Positions 32,755 to 43,836 of a DNA stretch of 64,000 nt are shown in pieces. The DNA comes from Rehmannia glutinosa. Its lineage: Eukaryota > Streptophyta > Magnoliopsida > Lamiales > Orobanchaceae. The notes beneath the pieces are model-generated. The model was not told where the DNA came from, did not search any database, and saw only the letters and a program-made list of their open reading frames with translations. The position numbers and the translations under genes were made by a program. Position 1 is the stretch's first letter. Every line of letters begins with the position of its first letter. Location: positions 29,403,641 to 29,467,640 of the forward strand of contig CM071930.1 in NCBI GenBank assembly GCA_016081115.2. The letters are read 5' to 3'.

Positions 32755-34638
32755 TCATTTTAACTGATCAAATAAGTCCTCTATTCTTGGTAACGGGTAC
32801 TTATTTTTAACTGTGAGTCGATTAAGTTCTCTGTAATCGATGCACATCCTCATTGACCCATCTTTCTTTTTAACGAATAATACTGGCGCTCCCCAGGGCG
32901 AGACACTAGGTCGAATAAATTTCTTATCCAATAACTCTTGTAGTTGCACCCTCAACTCTTGTAACTCCTTTGGTGCCATTCTGTATGGTGCTTTTGATAC
33001 CGGTGCTGCTCCTGGTACTAAGTCTATTGTGAACTCCACTTGTCTATCTTGTGGAATTCCTGGAAGGTCTTCTGAAAAGACATCCCCATAGTCCCTCACA
33101 ATCGGAACATCTTTGAAATTCAACTCTATAGATTTGGAGCCTATTATACTCACTAGGTACCCTTGACCATTTCCTTTCCTTAGTATTTTCATTGCCTTCA
33201 TAGCCGACACCACTCTAGGCATAGTGCTAGACTTTGCTCCATAAAAAGTAAACTCATCTTCCCCTGGCTGACGAAAAATTATCTCCCTTTTATGGCATTC
33301 AATACTTGCTCGATTCTTGCTGAGCCAATCCATTCCTAATATTAAGTCAAAATCTTTCATGCTTATGATGTGTAAATCTGTTACTAAGTTCCTTCCACAA
33401 ATTTCTAATTTCATGTCCTTAGACAATTCATTAATCACTAACGTTCTTCCAGAAGGTATGCTAACTTCAAGGGGCATGTTTATTGTAACACTCTTATTCT
33501 TAATTTTATTATGAAACGCAGCAGATATGAATGAGTTTGTAGCACCAATGTCAAACAATACAAGCGCAGGAACTTCAAATATCATCATCATACCTGTCAT
33601 AGTGTTTGGTTCTTGATCAGCCTCTTGTTGCGTCAGAGCAAACACTCGTCCTTTCCCTGCGGGTACCTGAATGTTCTTTCCTGAGTTTTCTCCAGGGTAT
33701 GTAGGGCAACTGTGTACTTGGTGCCCTGGTTGTTTGCATCTGTAGCATCTCCCTTTTCCGAATAGGCACTCTCCCCTATGATTTCTTCCGCATTCAACAC
33801 AAAGTGGTTTATCCATTTGGCCACTAGGACTTGTATTCACATTTTTCTTGGTTTCTTTATTCTGAACATTGCCTTTAAACTGATTGGGGGCCTCCCATTT
33901 TCTCTTTCCTTGAACCTCAACAGGCTTTCGGTTTCCTCCATCCATGTTCAAATGAGTGGCTACCGCCTGTGCTCGTTCAACAACATCAGAATAAGTCATT
34001 GCTCCTTGACCAGCGAGTATACCTCCAATCTCAGGGCGCAAGCCCTTCTCAAATCTTCTTGCCATTTTTGGATCAGTGTCCACAAGATGTGTGGCATAAC
34101 AGGACAACTGGTTAAACTTTCGCTCATATTCAACCACCGATAATCCCCCTTGCTTGAGCTCCAAGAATTCTGCCTCTTTACGATCTTTATAAGATTGCGG
34201 AAAATACTTGTTCATTAACACTTCCTTGAACTCTATACATGTTAAAGAATTTCTCTCTCCCTCAGTTCTTGTCCTCCAATACGCTTCCCACCAGTGATCA
34301 GCATCCTCAGTGAATTGAAATACAACACATGATATCATTTGTGCATCAGTGCATGCTATATGTGAAAATATCCTCTCTAACGAGCGCAACCACTCCTCAA
34401 CGAATGCATGGCCATCTCGTCCGTTGAACCTTGGGGGTTGGTAGCGTCGAAATTGTTCCACTACTTGGTTGCCTTGATTGACTGGGTTTTGGTTGTTTTG
34501 AGCCAGTTGCCCTTGCTGAGCAAACCCTTGAAGAACAGTAACTAAATTGGCAATTAGATCTTGCCCATCTCTATTGCCATTATCATTCCCATTCCCATCG
34601 CCGTTATCGTTATTTTGACCTCGTGTCTGAGGGGCCAT
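32755..34638 (-). CDS. gag-pol: Chromovirus gag, protease and N-terminal RT
   Basis: A 627-residue open frame from ATG 34636-34638. Gag core: PPRFNGRDGHAFVEEWLRSL, KEVLMNKYFPQSYKDRKEAE, YERKFNQLSCYATHLV, MARRFEKGLRPEI. A zinc knuckle C-Y-R-C-K-x3-G-H-x4-C follows at residues ~297-310, preceded by an extra Cys/His cluster (CVECGRNHRGEC). Retropepsin: VLFDIGATNSFIS (DIGA), DFDLILGMDWLS. The RT starts with MRMCIDYRELNRLTVKNKYP and stops at an in-phase TGA (32755-32757) where a Gly is expected before ASIF. The rest of RT follows in the same frame. Confidence 0.9.
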   Translation of the reverse strand: MAPQTRGQNNDNGDGNGNDNGNRDGQDLIANLVTVLQGFAQQGQLAQNNQNPVNQGNQVVEQFRRYQPPRFNGRDGHAFVEEWLRSLERIFSHIACTDAQMISCVVFQFTEDADHWWEAYWRTRTEGERNSLTCIEFKEVLMNKYFPQSYKDRKEAEFLELKQGGLSVVEYERKFNQLSCYATHLVDTDPKMARRFEKGLRPEIGGILAGQGAMTYSDVVERAQAVATHLNMDGGNRKPVEVQGKRKWEAPNQFKGNVQNKETKKNVNTSPSGQMDKPLCVECGRNHRGECLFGKGRCYRCKQPGHQVHSCPTYPGENSGKNIQVPAGKGRVFALTQQEADQEPNTMTGMMMIFEVPALVLFDIGATNSFISAAFHNKIKNKSVTINMPLEVSIPSGRTLVINELSKDMKLEICGRNLVTDLHIISMKDFDLILGMDWLSKNRASIECHKREIIFRQPGEDEFTFYGAKSSTMPRVVSAMKAMKILRKGNGQGYLVSIIGSKSIELNFKDVPIVRDYGDVFSEDLPGIPQDRQVEFTIDLVPGAAPVSKAPYRMAPKELQELRVQLQELLDKKFIRPSVSPWGAPVLFVKKKDGSMRMCIDYRELNRLTVKNKYPLPRIEDLFDQLK

Positions 34639-35280
34639 TGGTTCCTTTTAGGAAATGTTTGTATCTTAGTACTAGTATTTAAGCGCATTATCAAAAATAA
34701 AGTAACAATAATGCATAAGTCAATAAAAAAATTAGAATAAAATAAACTTTTATTTTATAAATCTCTTATTCATGCTAAATGTTTTTTTTATTCATCACCA
34801 TATTTATTCAAAGACAAAAGAAAAAAAAATAGATCATTTAAAAAAATTATTAATCTTCTAATTACTTTAGTTCACGTAGTCCCGGTTCTAAGATGATTCT
34901 ACTGATTTTGACGTCTTGTAACTTATATCCTCATATGGGTCTTTGTCTACAACTTTTTCTAACGATTGAGAGAAAACGTTCTAACTTAAAGTATTTCTAT
35001 ACTAATTATTTATTGTCCTAATTGGCATATCCTTCAACTACTATTTGTATCAATTATGAACTTGTAGTATAAATAAATTTAATGTAAATAAAAGATAATA
35101 TGCATATTTCGTTATCATGACATCATGGATACCATAGCAATTGTTATGTAATGACAAATATTAATATGAAAATATGTACCTTGTTGGAGCAGACGAACGA
35201 AGTAGAGGTGGATGATTTGTGGTAATTTGTTTTTTAAAGTTTAATATAATTTTTTTTAGCGAATCTTCAGGAAGCAGACA
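34639..35280 (-). other. 5' leader of chromovirus between PBS and gag, no gene
   Basis: AT-rich 5' untranslated leader of about 640 bases. No open frame or structured motif that I can name. Confidence 0.7.
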
Positions 35281-35293
35281 CGCTCTGATACCA
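35281..35293 (-). promoter_or_regulatory. Primer-binding site of chromovirus (initiator-Met tRNA)
   Basis: On minus TGGTATCAGAGCG, three bases from the LTR end GTTACA. Confidence 0.88.
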
Positions 35294-35296
35294 CAC

Positions 35297-36944
35297 TGTA
35301 ACGCCCCATTTTTTTCTTATATGAATAATTTTATATTACATAAAAATATAAAATAACTTGGGACGTTACACCCAAAAATGGAGTTTGCAAAAATAAATTA
35401 TTTAAGATAACAAAACAAATAAATTTAATATTAAATGACAAATTTAATGCGGAAGTGAAATTTAATAATTAAATAAAAGAAAATATTATTCATAAAAGCA
35501 AGACAATAGAATTTTAACTAATAAATTATTCAAATCGTCCAAAGTGGGTTCTAGACTTAATAATTTATTTATTTATTTATTTTATGAATTTAGAATTTGG
35601 CCACATCATTCCTCCTCGCCTTCGCCCTGCCAAGCTCCATCTGAAAAACGTGAGAATACCATGGGGTGAGTAAAACAATTACTCAATGGAAAATTATATT
35701 TGTTCAAGCTAAATAAAATTCATGCATTATATTAATGAAAAACCTGCAGCATAATCATAGCATCTTGGCATCATAGAATCATAGATCATGGCATCATAGA
35801 GTTCCTAGAGCAATAAGCTCATGTAACTTGAATCTTAGAGTTCCTAGAGTATAAAGCTCATATAACTTGAATCTTAGAGTTCCTAGGGCATAAAGCCCAT
35901 GTAACTTGAACCTTGGAATCATAGAATTCGTTTAGCGAAACTCGCAGAACATAGCATGTGCATTTTAAACATTACTGTAAACAATCATAATATTTAACAA
36001 GAACAAATAGTAAAAATTCCCCACCTTGAAATAGAAGTAAAGATTTGATCCAAATGTATTTATATGCCCTTAGTCTTTAAATTTCCTCACTATCCTTTTT
36101 TCCTATCACGAAAATAATTTATTTTAGACACCCTAAATCTTAAAATTATAAATTTTCTAAAGTATTTAAGGGGAATATTATTAAATATTATAAAATAGAA
36201 ATACAAATATAGAACATATATATATATATACAACTCACACACGCATATAGAATATACAAACACATATATACTACTGGACAAACATAATATATGTATATAT
36301 ATAATATTCACTAACATTAACATCATAACACATGCATACTACTGTATATATGTATATGTATATATCTATATCTATATAAATATATATATATATATATAGA
36401 TGTATATAAGAAAGACTATATCAATACAACAACCATACCAACACTATTTTCTAGTTTAGACAAGAACCGAGAAAAGCATTAAGACCAGAAGAAAATATTT
36501 TATTGTTATGGAAATTTTGTGGAAAAATATGGGGTAGGTTCGGCTGATTAAAAGAAACTGAGGAATATTACGTACCTTTTGAACTAGTATTTCAATTTTG
36601 AGGGTATCATTTATATATACATACATACTCTGTGTTTAATGTTAGTTTTAATGTAGGAATTTATTTTGACTTAATTATAGTATAACGGCATAATTAATCA
36701 ACAACTGAAATTTGTAAATGACAATGAAAATCTAAGATGTAAGTAACGACATATATATCTATAGTGATCTTTGTTTTAGCTGAAATATTAAGTATAGTAA
36801 TTAATAAGAATAAATGAACTCAAAAGGATGTTTAGTTTAATTTATAAATTTTTGGTAACTGAAATAATAAATGAAAAGTGATTAATAGAAAATAAATATC
36901 AATCAGATATTGCTATAACATAAATATAAATATATATATTTATA

Positions 36945-36983
<39 letters not shown>

Positions 36984-37010
36984 AGCCATAAAAATATTTG
37001 GGTTATTATA
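35297..37010 (-). repeat. 5' LTR of chromovirus
   Basis: Near-identical partner of 28424-30162, with a shorter (AT)n run and the same three ~40-base direct repeats (35789-35905). It ends TTATTATA directly before CGCACGGGTGG of the Athila LTR. Confidence 0.9.
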
Positions 37011-37015
37011 CGCAC

Positions 37016-37387
37016 GGGTGGTGCGTATGAGCACGGGCTACCCGTGTGCCATGCCGTAGACTCAGACATCCTTTCTTCAGGGGCACACGAGTGGTGCCTA
37101 TAGCACGCCCAACCGTGTGCTCTCTGTATTCTTCTTAAACGCCCATCTTTCGCTCCTTCACGCTTCACTTTCCGTATATTCACTCCATTTTCAATGTTTC
37201 CACTTTGCAAGGTTCACATTGGTACTCAATTTGCTTCAAATATCATGAAATTTCTATAAAACAAGCAAAGTGTAATATCTTTTCCAAAAGGAGTGAATAC
37301 GTAACATTTTACACGAGTATATGCATGTTTGCCCATCAATTTAGTCATAAATATGCTCCAAAATACATGCAAAACTCACACCTATCA
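37016..37387 (-). repeat. 5' LTR of Athila-type element, second part
   Basis: Continues the LTR from inside the palindromic unit to the end CTCACACCTATCA, matching 17620-17993 with a handful of differences. The bases 37011-37015 are the second copy of the chromovirus target duplication. The next bases GCAGG belong to the Athila target duplication. Confidence 0.9.
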
Positions 37388-38563
37388 GCAGGCCACTCTT
37401 CATCAAAGTTGAACATGGCTGGAACAATGGAGTCAGTGGGAACAATTGGATCCTCTCTCATAGTGAATCTTCGTTGTTGAGCAGCGGTCTCTTCTTCTAA
37501 CTCTGGCAGGATCGGCGTGAAAGAAAACATCTCCTGAAAAGCATCATCACGCACATATGGGATGGTTTGTGAGGTTTGTGCCTGCGATGACGGAGCTGGT
37601 GGAGTCGTTACTGCTGCAGCTGTGGAGGCCTGCGCAGATGACTCGGTCTCACCTGGGGCTTTGGGACCTGCTTTGCCCAGCTGACTAAGCCTCATCTGTC
37701 TTAACAACTTCCTCGGTGTCAGTGGATTTTTCTAAATGAATAACCTGGTCCTCTGCTACATTATCAGCGTCATTGGATGATGATGAAACTTGTGGACTTG
37801 GCTCATCATCAAAATTAAATTTCTGACGAGCAACTTTGTCACTTGGCTGGCTCGTATCTTTGAGAACATCCTCAGCTGGGTCCTTTGGATTTTCAACAGG
37901 AGTGGACTCAGCTTCATCTTCAGACCCCAAGAATGATACATCGAGGTTCTCCTGGGGGTCATGAAGTGCGCTTATCTCCTTCTCTATTTCAGCGCTTTGA
38001 ATAGGAGAAACGTTCTGAGTCTCTTCACCCTTACCTAGGGAAGTCTCAACCTCCCTTAGGCCTTCAATACCTCCAGTAGATTCAACTGCTGCGAGGCCTT
38101 CAACGTTCCCTTTGACAGTCTCAATTGTCTTAGGGTCTTCGGCATTGGCATCCATAGGGGTCTCAACCCCTTGGATTGCACTTTCACTGCCCAGAGTGTT
38201 AACTCCCAGGGCATCTCCATCCTGTGCCTCGACTGTAAGAACAGTGTCATTGGCCTTCAGAGCAACTGACATTTCAGCTGGGATAGACTCAATTGTTGGA
38301 GCTTCGTCAATGTCACTCTGCTGTGGTTCCTTTTCTATTTCCACTTTGCCTCCTTTCTGCAAGTTGGAGTCTTCTGCATCATCCTCCGACCCTGCTGCAG
38401 TGGAGAGAGCTTCCCCCTCAGTTGGCGCACCAGCTGAGTGACTAACAGTGGGGTCACTCTGCTCCTGACTCGCGGCCTTTTCTTTTGAGTGCTCAGCCGC
38501 AGGGGCAGGTGGTAAAACACCTTTTTCAGGGGTTGGCTCAACTTGGGTGCCCAAAGTCCCAGT
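37388..38563 (-). pseudogene. Post-pol acidic region of minus-strand Copia
   Basis: The minus frame 38554-37685 is 289 residues, very acidic and Ser/Thr/Pro-rich: GTQVEPTPEKGVLPPAPAAE, VEIEKEPQQSDIDEAPTI, LHDPQENLDVSFLGSEDEAE, KFNFDDEPSPQVSSSS. A one-base shift near 37695 leads to 37707-37388 with IPYVRDDAFQEMFSFTPILP and ends at the Athila boundary. The plus-strand copy has decayed counterparts at 56570-57650. Across the nested Copia (38564-45221) the frame joins in phase to DDTG at 45222. Predicted largely disordered; no membrane segment. Confidence 0.65.
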
Positions 38564-39945
38564 TGTTAGTCCAAGTAGCTACGATAATCTAGAGGGGGGG
38601 TGAATAGATTATGCCAATTTTCCGCAAATTCGCCCTCTTTTTTGAATGTAATAAGCCAAGACAAGAATGAAGGTGCGGGAAATAAACAACACACGTCGAT
38701 TTATAGAGGTTCAACCCATCTAGGGAATAATCCTCTACCACCCCAGTATCTCCGGGATGGATTTCAAAAAGAAAAAAGATTTTATTAATAATTACCAAAA
38801 TTATTACAACATCACCTTTGAAGATTACCACAATCTCCCTTGAAGATTACCACAATCTTCCTTCAATGGCACATTGTGAAGATTACCACAATCTTCCGAC
38901 TTGAAGAGCACCAAACTCTTCCACAAGAAGATTACCACAATCTTCTTACACCTAACACCTAAGATCACCCAAGTGTGCTCTTACCACAAGAACACTCACA
39001 AGGATATCTTGTGTTGAATGACGAACCAAAATTCAAGATTACAACTCGATAATGAAGTATACAAACTTTGAGTGCAAGTGTAATCAAGAATCAAACCTAG
39101 ACCTCAAGATGTGAAAGTGAAATACTTAGGCTACTACAACAAGTATGTTGACAATAATGACTTAGACAAATTTGCAGATTTCTTGTTGTGTTTTGTTGTT
39201 TTCTCTCTTGTGGTGTTGCTTCAATTCTTCATCTATTTATAGGAGAGCTCTTCAAGATTGGATCACAAATATAGGCTCCTCCTTCTTCACTTTGGTCTAC
39301 AAAAAGAAGATCACAAGATGTAGAAATATTGTACAAAAATGATAAAGCAAAATCTTGTTGATATGGATGTCCAACGGTATTATTCTGTTGTCACAAATAA
39401 CATATAGCGACCGGTCGACCTTAAGAAATTTCGATCGTTGAAAAGTAAATCATAAATTCAGACACGGGATGATAGAGGGTTGGACCGATCGAGCACTAAT
39501 AGAGGAAATGAACATAATACACAAAATAACACACTTGGACCGGTCTAGGGGGGTTGGACCGATCAACATAGGTTCTGACCGGTCGACCCCTCCTTGGACC
39601 AGTCCACCATGCACAATTTCAATACAGAAGTAAATTCTATAATACTTCAAAGGCCAGGCACCGGTCGACCACACCGGTCGACCTCCGCCATTTTTCCCCA
39701 GTTTTGTTTTCTATTTCAAGTTTCAACTTTTAGGTACGGGATGCCCTCTAGGGAGACCGGTTGACCTCAAAATAGAAGTGTTGTCTGTTTTTGACAAAAA
39801 TAAACTTCAAGAAATACTCCAAAAAATTAGTAAACACGTTTTAAATCAATTGGGAGTATTTGGACAACATTTAGGGACATTGTTTTGGTGTAAAAACTCA
39901 GTTAAACAAAATCATCAAAATCATGATAAAAACATTTATCTAACA
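38564..39945 (-). repeat. 3' LTR of non-autonomous Copia
   Basis: About 1.38 kb. The inverted TATA box TATTTATA is at 39234-39241. Between 38820 and 38965 GAAGATTACCACAATCTTC or close variants recur about five times, each itself an inverted repeat. Between 39410 and 39770 the palindromic ACCGGTCGACC and variants recur about nine times. The adjoining PPT on minus reads AAAAATGAGGAGTT (39946-39959). Confidence 0.88.
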
Positions 39946-41438
39946 AACTCCTCATTTTTGATGATTATAAACCAAAACAATTTTAGGAGATCGATTTTAA
40001 AAACAAAACACATTTTTCCGGTCTAAAACAACAAACCGTTTTTAAGCAACACTTATCATAAATAAGAATACAAGAATATGAGCAAAGATTTTTCAAAAAC
40101 AATTTTGCAAAAGCTCCTCCTATTAACATGCATAACAAGAATAAGTAGAAGCAACCAATTAAAAGCTAAAAGCTTAGCTTTTACAATTTAAGCTTGAATT
40201 TCACGAGCTTAGAAGCTCCCCCTGTCAAAAAGAAATCATTAGTCATAAATAAAAGTCCATTTTTCATCCATTGGACTTATTATCATCCTCAGCTTTTGGC
40301 TTTTTCAATTTCAGCTTATAGCTTTTTCTGCGAGCTTTTTCTAGCTTCTTTGAGCTAATGAGCTTATTTCCTATTTTTCCCTTTGGAATCATCAAAAAGA
40401 ATGTTAGCACAATAAAACATCAAATAATTATATCAAAGTGCGCATTGTAATCGATTTATCGAGCTTTTTGAACATTGAAGCTTAAATTCCAAATAAAAGG
40501 AAAAGTTGATCATTTGACTTGCAAAAGTACATTTGATTGATAAAACATGAACTCTATAAACTTATAATACTTTTCAAATCGAGAGAATCATGTAGGTGAT
40601 GAATTTTTCATAGAAACATTTTGTCGAACACTTGGCATACGTCGAATAAAACAAGAGATATATAACGCCTTTGTAATTCAATTAAGCCAAAAATTTTCAT
40701 CACCAAATATAATATTACAACATTCATCCATCAACAATCATCATAAACATCATACTAATACAAAAATTTTATCAAAATATCAAGATGTGAGCACATTCTC
40801 AATGGTTCAACCCAATTGAGATTAAAAGAAGAATTCTTACAAATTTATCGAAGAAGTCGGATAATAATGATGAATTATAAGTTACATAAACTCAAAAATA
40901 TAGAATTTATAAGAAGGAAATCATTTTGAGTAAATTGTGTGTGAAAAATGCAAAGGGGTTCGAGTTTGGAAGAAAATGATCAAAATGACCGTTTGAAGGA
41001 CATTAGCAATTTTATTGCTGAAATAGGCTAGGGCGACCGGTCGACATGTAGGGCGGCCGGTGCCTGCAACATGTCGACCGGTCGACCTCTATGGCTACCG
41101 GTGCCTGAACACTTGTTCAGTTTATGTCCGAATTCGCACCAAAAATCCGTTTTTTCACCCCTAAGTTTTAAAAACTTGCAAATTGCAATCATATACCTCA
41201 TTCAATATACATTATGCCTAAACAAGCTCGAAATAAGGTAAAAGACACGGCGGTTAACTATTAAAAACAAATGTCCACGAGTTATCCTTGAGATAGAATT
41301 AAACACATCTCAATTTTTGTAAAGAAACGCAATCCCAAGAAAAAATGTCGAATCTCAATATATTTAGTTTGGTTATGAAGAACCATATTTTGAAAATATT
41401 TATACCGGACTTGTTATCCCAAAAGAAATAGGAACGAT
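39946..41438 (-). other. 3' non-coding region of non-autonomous Copia
   Basis: No open frame of note. Begins with the PPT next to the LTR. AGCTT-rich text lies at 40150-40380, and further ACCGGTCGACC-type palindromes at 41036-41100 echo those in the LTR. It resembles the long untranslated 3' region of Sireviruses. Confidence 0.6.
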
Positions 41439-41830
41439 TTAAAACATTGGATAAGACAAGCCATAAGAGAGAGTGCCTTTCAAGTATTGAAAAATTCTTT
41501 TAATAGCACTTATATGAGATTGTTTGGGATTGTTTTGAAATAGAGCACATAAGCATAAGGCATGAAGAATATCGAGTCTATAAGAGTAAGATAAGTTGAT
41601 GAACATACCTCGATTTTCTTTGTCAATCAAAATGCCTTTCTCAACCTTGGCAAAATTATGATGTAGAAGACCATTGATAAATCTACGATCATTTGTTCTT
41701 TAATACCAAAATATTTCCTGTAAAATCTAGAAAAAACATCTTGCACAAGAGCATAGTAATATCGGATAATATAAAACAACATAGAAGTTGGACAAGTAGC
41801 ACATACTATGCTTTTTGTAGGAATCAACAA
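41439..41830 (-). pseudogene. pol: Copia pol remnant (RT/RNase H junction)
   Basis: Frames 41830-41627 and 41630-41439. The second contains YRLDILHALCLCALFQNNPK then HISAIKRIFQYLKGTLSYGL, the segment that follows the RT core in Copia elements (compare SRPDI...ARFQ..PKESH...RYLKGT). The first is too diverged to place. Upstream protease, integrase and catalytic RT are absent, so this is the end of a large deletion. Confidence 0.65.
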
Positions 41831-42016
41831 AAGTTTGATAAAACATGTGCTTATTGAAAATCCGTTTAAGGTCTCTTTTGAAATTTAAAAATTAGAGAGT
41901 ATAAAATTCAGACCTCATTTTTAAGAAACATTTTTATAAAGAATTTTGACAATTAATACAAATATTAAAGACATGAAAATGTGCAATAATTATAAAAGAC
42001 AATATGAAATGCACAC

Positions 42017-42674
42017 TTAAAGAAGAGGATAAGAGTTACCAATTTTGTCATTGCCAAGGGTTGTATCTTTCCATTGTTGATTATACCTTCTTCTTGAAAA
42101 ATATTTTTGTTGATAATATCTCCTCGTTCGATCATATGGCGCGATCATTTGTCGTCTATATGAAAATTTAACTCTTTTTGGGTCATTTGGGATTAGCATT
42201 GAGACTTTTATGTTTCCAATAATAATTAGAACTATTTTTAACTCGACATGTATTAGTCGTGTGACCAATTTTTCCACAATAGAAACATGTAATATTTCTA
42301 GAAGCATAATGACCAACATGCATAGAGACTTGGTTCTTTTTCTTATCATTTATACCATTAGGCTTATAACCGAGTCATAGTTTCAAATGATCACAACGTT
42401 GAACATCAAGAATTTTGGTCATTTTATCGGTACTCAAGTTAAACTTTAACATATCATTTTTTATGCAATCAATATCCTTAATAAGAGTATTATTTTCTTC
42501 TTCAAGAATTCTAACTTTATCAAGTGTAACATTATGAGCACTAGTAAGAGATTCATAAGAAGCATGTAAACTATTCTTTTCATTTTTCATGATGTTGAAT
42601 TTCTTTTTCAAATTTTTGTATTTAAAGAGCAAGCTTTGGAATTCATTTTGAAGCTCATCAAAATCATTTTGCAA
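42017..42674 (-). pseudogene. Gag-proximal coiled coil and second zinc knuckle (non-autonomous Copia)
   Basis: 42674-42375 encodes a coiled coil (MQNDFDELQNEFQSLLFKYK, LEEENNTLIKDIDCIKNDML). In an alternative minus frame, 42287-42246 encodes an intact CCHC knuckle (C-F-Y-C-G-K-I-G-H-T-T-N-T-C). The main open frame there (42349-42017) ends with Arg/Tyr-rich text (RRYYQQKYFSRRRYNQQW). Sireviruses carry such a coiled coil and extra knuckle between gag and protease. Confidence 0.65.
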
Positions 42675-42680
42675 TTCATC

Positions 42681-43772
42681 TCAATTATCATGAAATTCAT
42701 TACTAGAAGAAATAGAGGAGTTAGAGCGTACCTCATTGTCTTCTTTGATGCCCACTACAGATTGCTCGGCTTCCTCATCATCAGATGTAAGAAGTTCGTC
42801 CCATGTTGTTGGTTCGGCTTTGGCCTTCAAGGCTTTGTGAAAGTGCTTTTTCTTTCTTTGCTCTTCTTTCTCTTTTGGACAATTTGCAATATGATGTCCG
42901 AGTTTTCCCCATCTAAAACAAGAATTGTCTCTTGTTTTTCTTTCCTTGTTTTTATTTACAAATTTTCTAAATTTTCTAATAAGTTTGTCATCTTCATCTT
43001 CATCATATTCATCTTCATCTTCCTCATCACTAGAGTAATAATTTTTTGATTTCGAGGCAAGACCTTTTGGAGTTGATCCCATACCTGGTTGAGAAGTTGA
43101 TGCCTTTGAGTTACTCCTTTCATTTGTATAAACTTCATAGATGAGAAGATTGCCAATAAGCTCATCAAAATTTAGAGTTTCCAAATTTTGAGCTTCCGTA
43201 ATAGCCGTAACTTTTTCGGACCAAGAGGCGGGAAGAGCATTAAGAACTTTTGTAACTTTATCCTCTTCGCAAATAATTTTCCCAAGTGCAACAAGAGGAT
43301 TTACAATATTGTCAAGTCTTTCAACCATTCCCGAAATATTTTCACCAATATTCATAGTGAAATTTTCAAACTCTTTGACCAACATGGTCTTTCGAGCTTA
43401 TTTCACTTTCTTTGTGCCTTCATAGATAACTTCCAATTTTTTCCAAACATGGGCGGATCGAATACCTCTAATACGATTATATTCCGTAGAGGTAAGAGAA
43501 CAATGAAGAATGTTAAGAGCTTTACCGTTTAAGGAGAATATTTTCTTGTCCTCATCATCAAACTCCTTGAGTGCTTTGGGAATTTGAGTCCCGTCTTCCT
43601 TTTTCTTCATGGAGATGGATACTCTATTTATAACCGTGTTCCAAATATCGAACCCGCAACATTGTAAGAAGCATTCCATTTTATCTTTCCAAAAAGCATA
43701 ATTGTTGGAGTCGAAAAGAGGCGGTCTATTGAATGATGCATCGGTTGGTAGATAGATCTCATTCGTAGCCAT
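42681..43772 (-). pseudogene. gag: Gag of non-autonomous Copia (UBN2 class)
   Basis: ATG at 43770-43772 opens MATNEIYLPTDASFNRPPLF. The frame runs through NNYAFWKDKMECFLQCCGFD and VWKKLEVIYEGTKKVK to a TAA at 43398, then continues after a short interruption at 43385 with MLVKEFENFTMNIGENISGM, VLNALPASWSEKVTAITEAQ and an acidic stretch (SDEEDEDEYDEDEDDK). The first zinc knuckle reads C-F-R-W-G-K-x2-H: the second Cys is Trp (TGG), so it cannot bind zinc normally. A TAA and this substitution are the only clear lesions. Confidence 0.82.
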
Positions 43773-43820
43773 GGGTATTTCCTCTTTACTCGCGATGTAG
43801 AACGAGCTTGCCCAAGAGTT

Positions 43821-43834
43821 TGGCTTTGATACCA
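43821..43834 (-). promoter_or_regulatory. Primer-binding site of non-autonomous Copia
   Basis: On minus TGGTATCAAAGCCA two bases from the LTR; methionine-tRNA-like primer site. Confidence 0.8.
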
Positions 43835-43836
43835 CT

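Larger units (their letters stand above)
28424..37010 (-). mobile_element. Tekay/Del-type chromovirus (Gypsy)
   Basis: Two LTRs (28424-30162 and 35297-37010), PBS at 35281-35293, gag-protease-RT, RNase H, integrase and a C-terminal chromodomain-like segment, all on minus. The CGCAC duplication flanks it exactly (28419-28423 and 37011-37015). Its position inside an Athila LTR makes it younger than that element. Remaining damage is a small set of nonsense codons and frameshifts; the LTRs are very similar. Confidence 0.92.
16463..37387 (-). mobile_element. Athila-type Gypsy retrotransposon, itself split by a chromovirus
   Basis: LTRs at 16463-17993 and 27265-37387 (the latter interrupted at 28424-37010) are each 1531 bp once the insert and its target duplication are removed. 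Features in minus order: PBS for tRNA-Asp, gag, protease, RT/RNase H, integrase, spacer, extra Athila-type ORF, polypurine tract. Flanks read ACAGG before 16463 and GCAGG after 37387, a 5-base duplication with one mismatch. Over the first ~340 bases I counted six differences between the two LTRs, indicating a moderately young insertion. Confidence 0.9.

Noticed and set aside
28424..37010. Endogenous pararetrovirus (caulimovirus) as an alternative for the chromovirus
   Set aside because: LTRs, integrase, chromodomain-like tail and 5-base target duplication are all present, which pararetroviruses lack.
38820..38965. Regularly repeated GAAGATTACCACAATCTTC as a possible CRISPR-like array
   Set aside because: Spacing is irregular, the intervening sequence is also related, and it occurs in both LTRs of a plant retroelement.
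42636..43049. Hydrophobic plus frame resembling a membrane protein
   Set aside because: Antisense of the acidic/Lys-rich gag tail on minus; the hydrophobic run FIFIIFIF is the complement of Asp/Glu codons.
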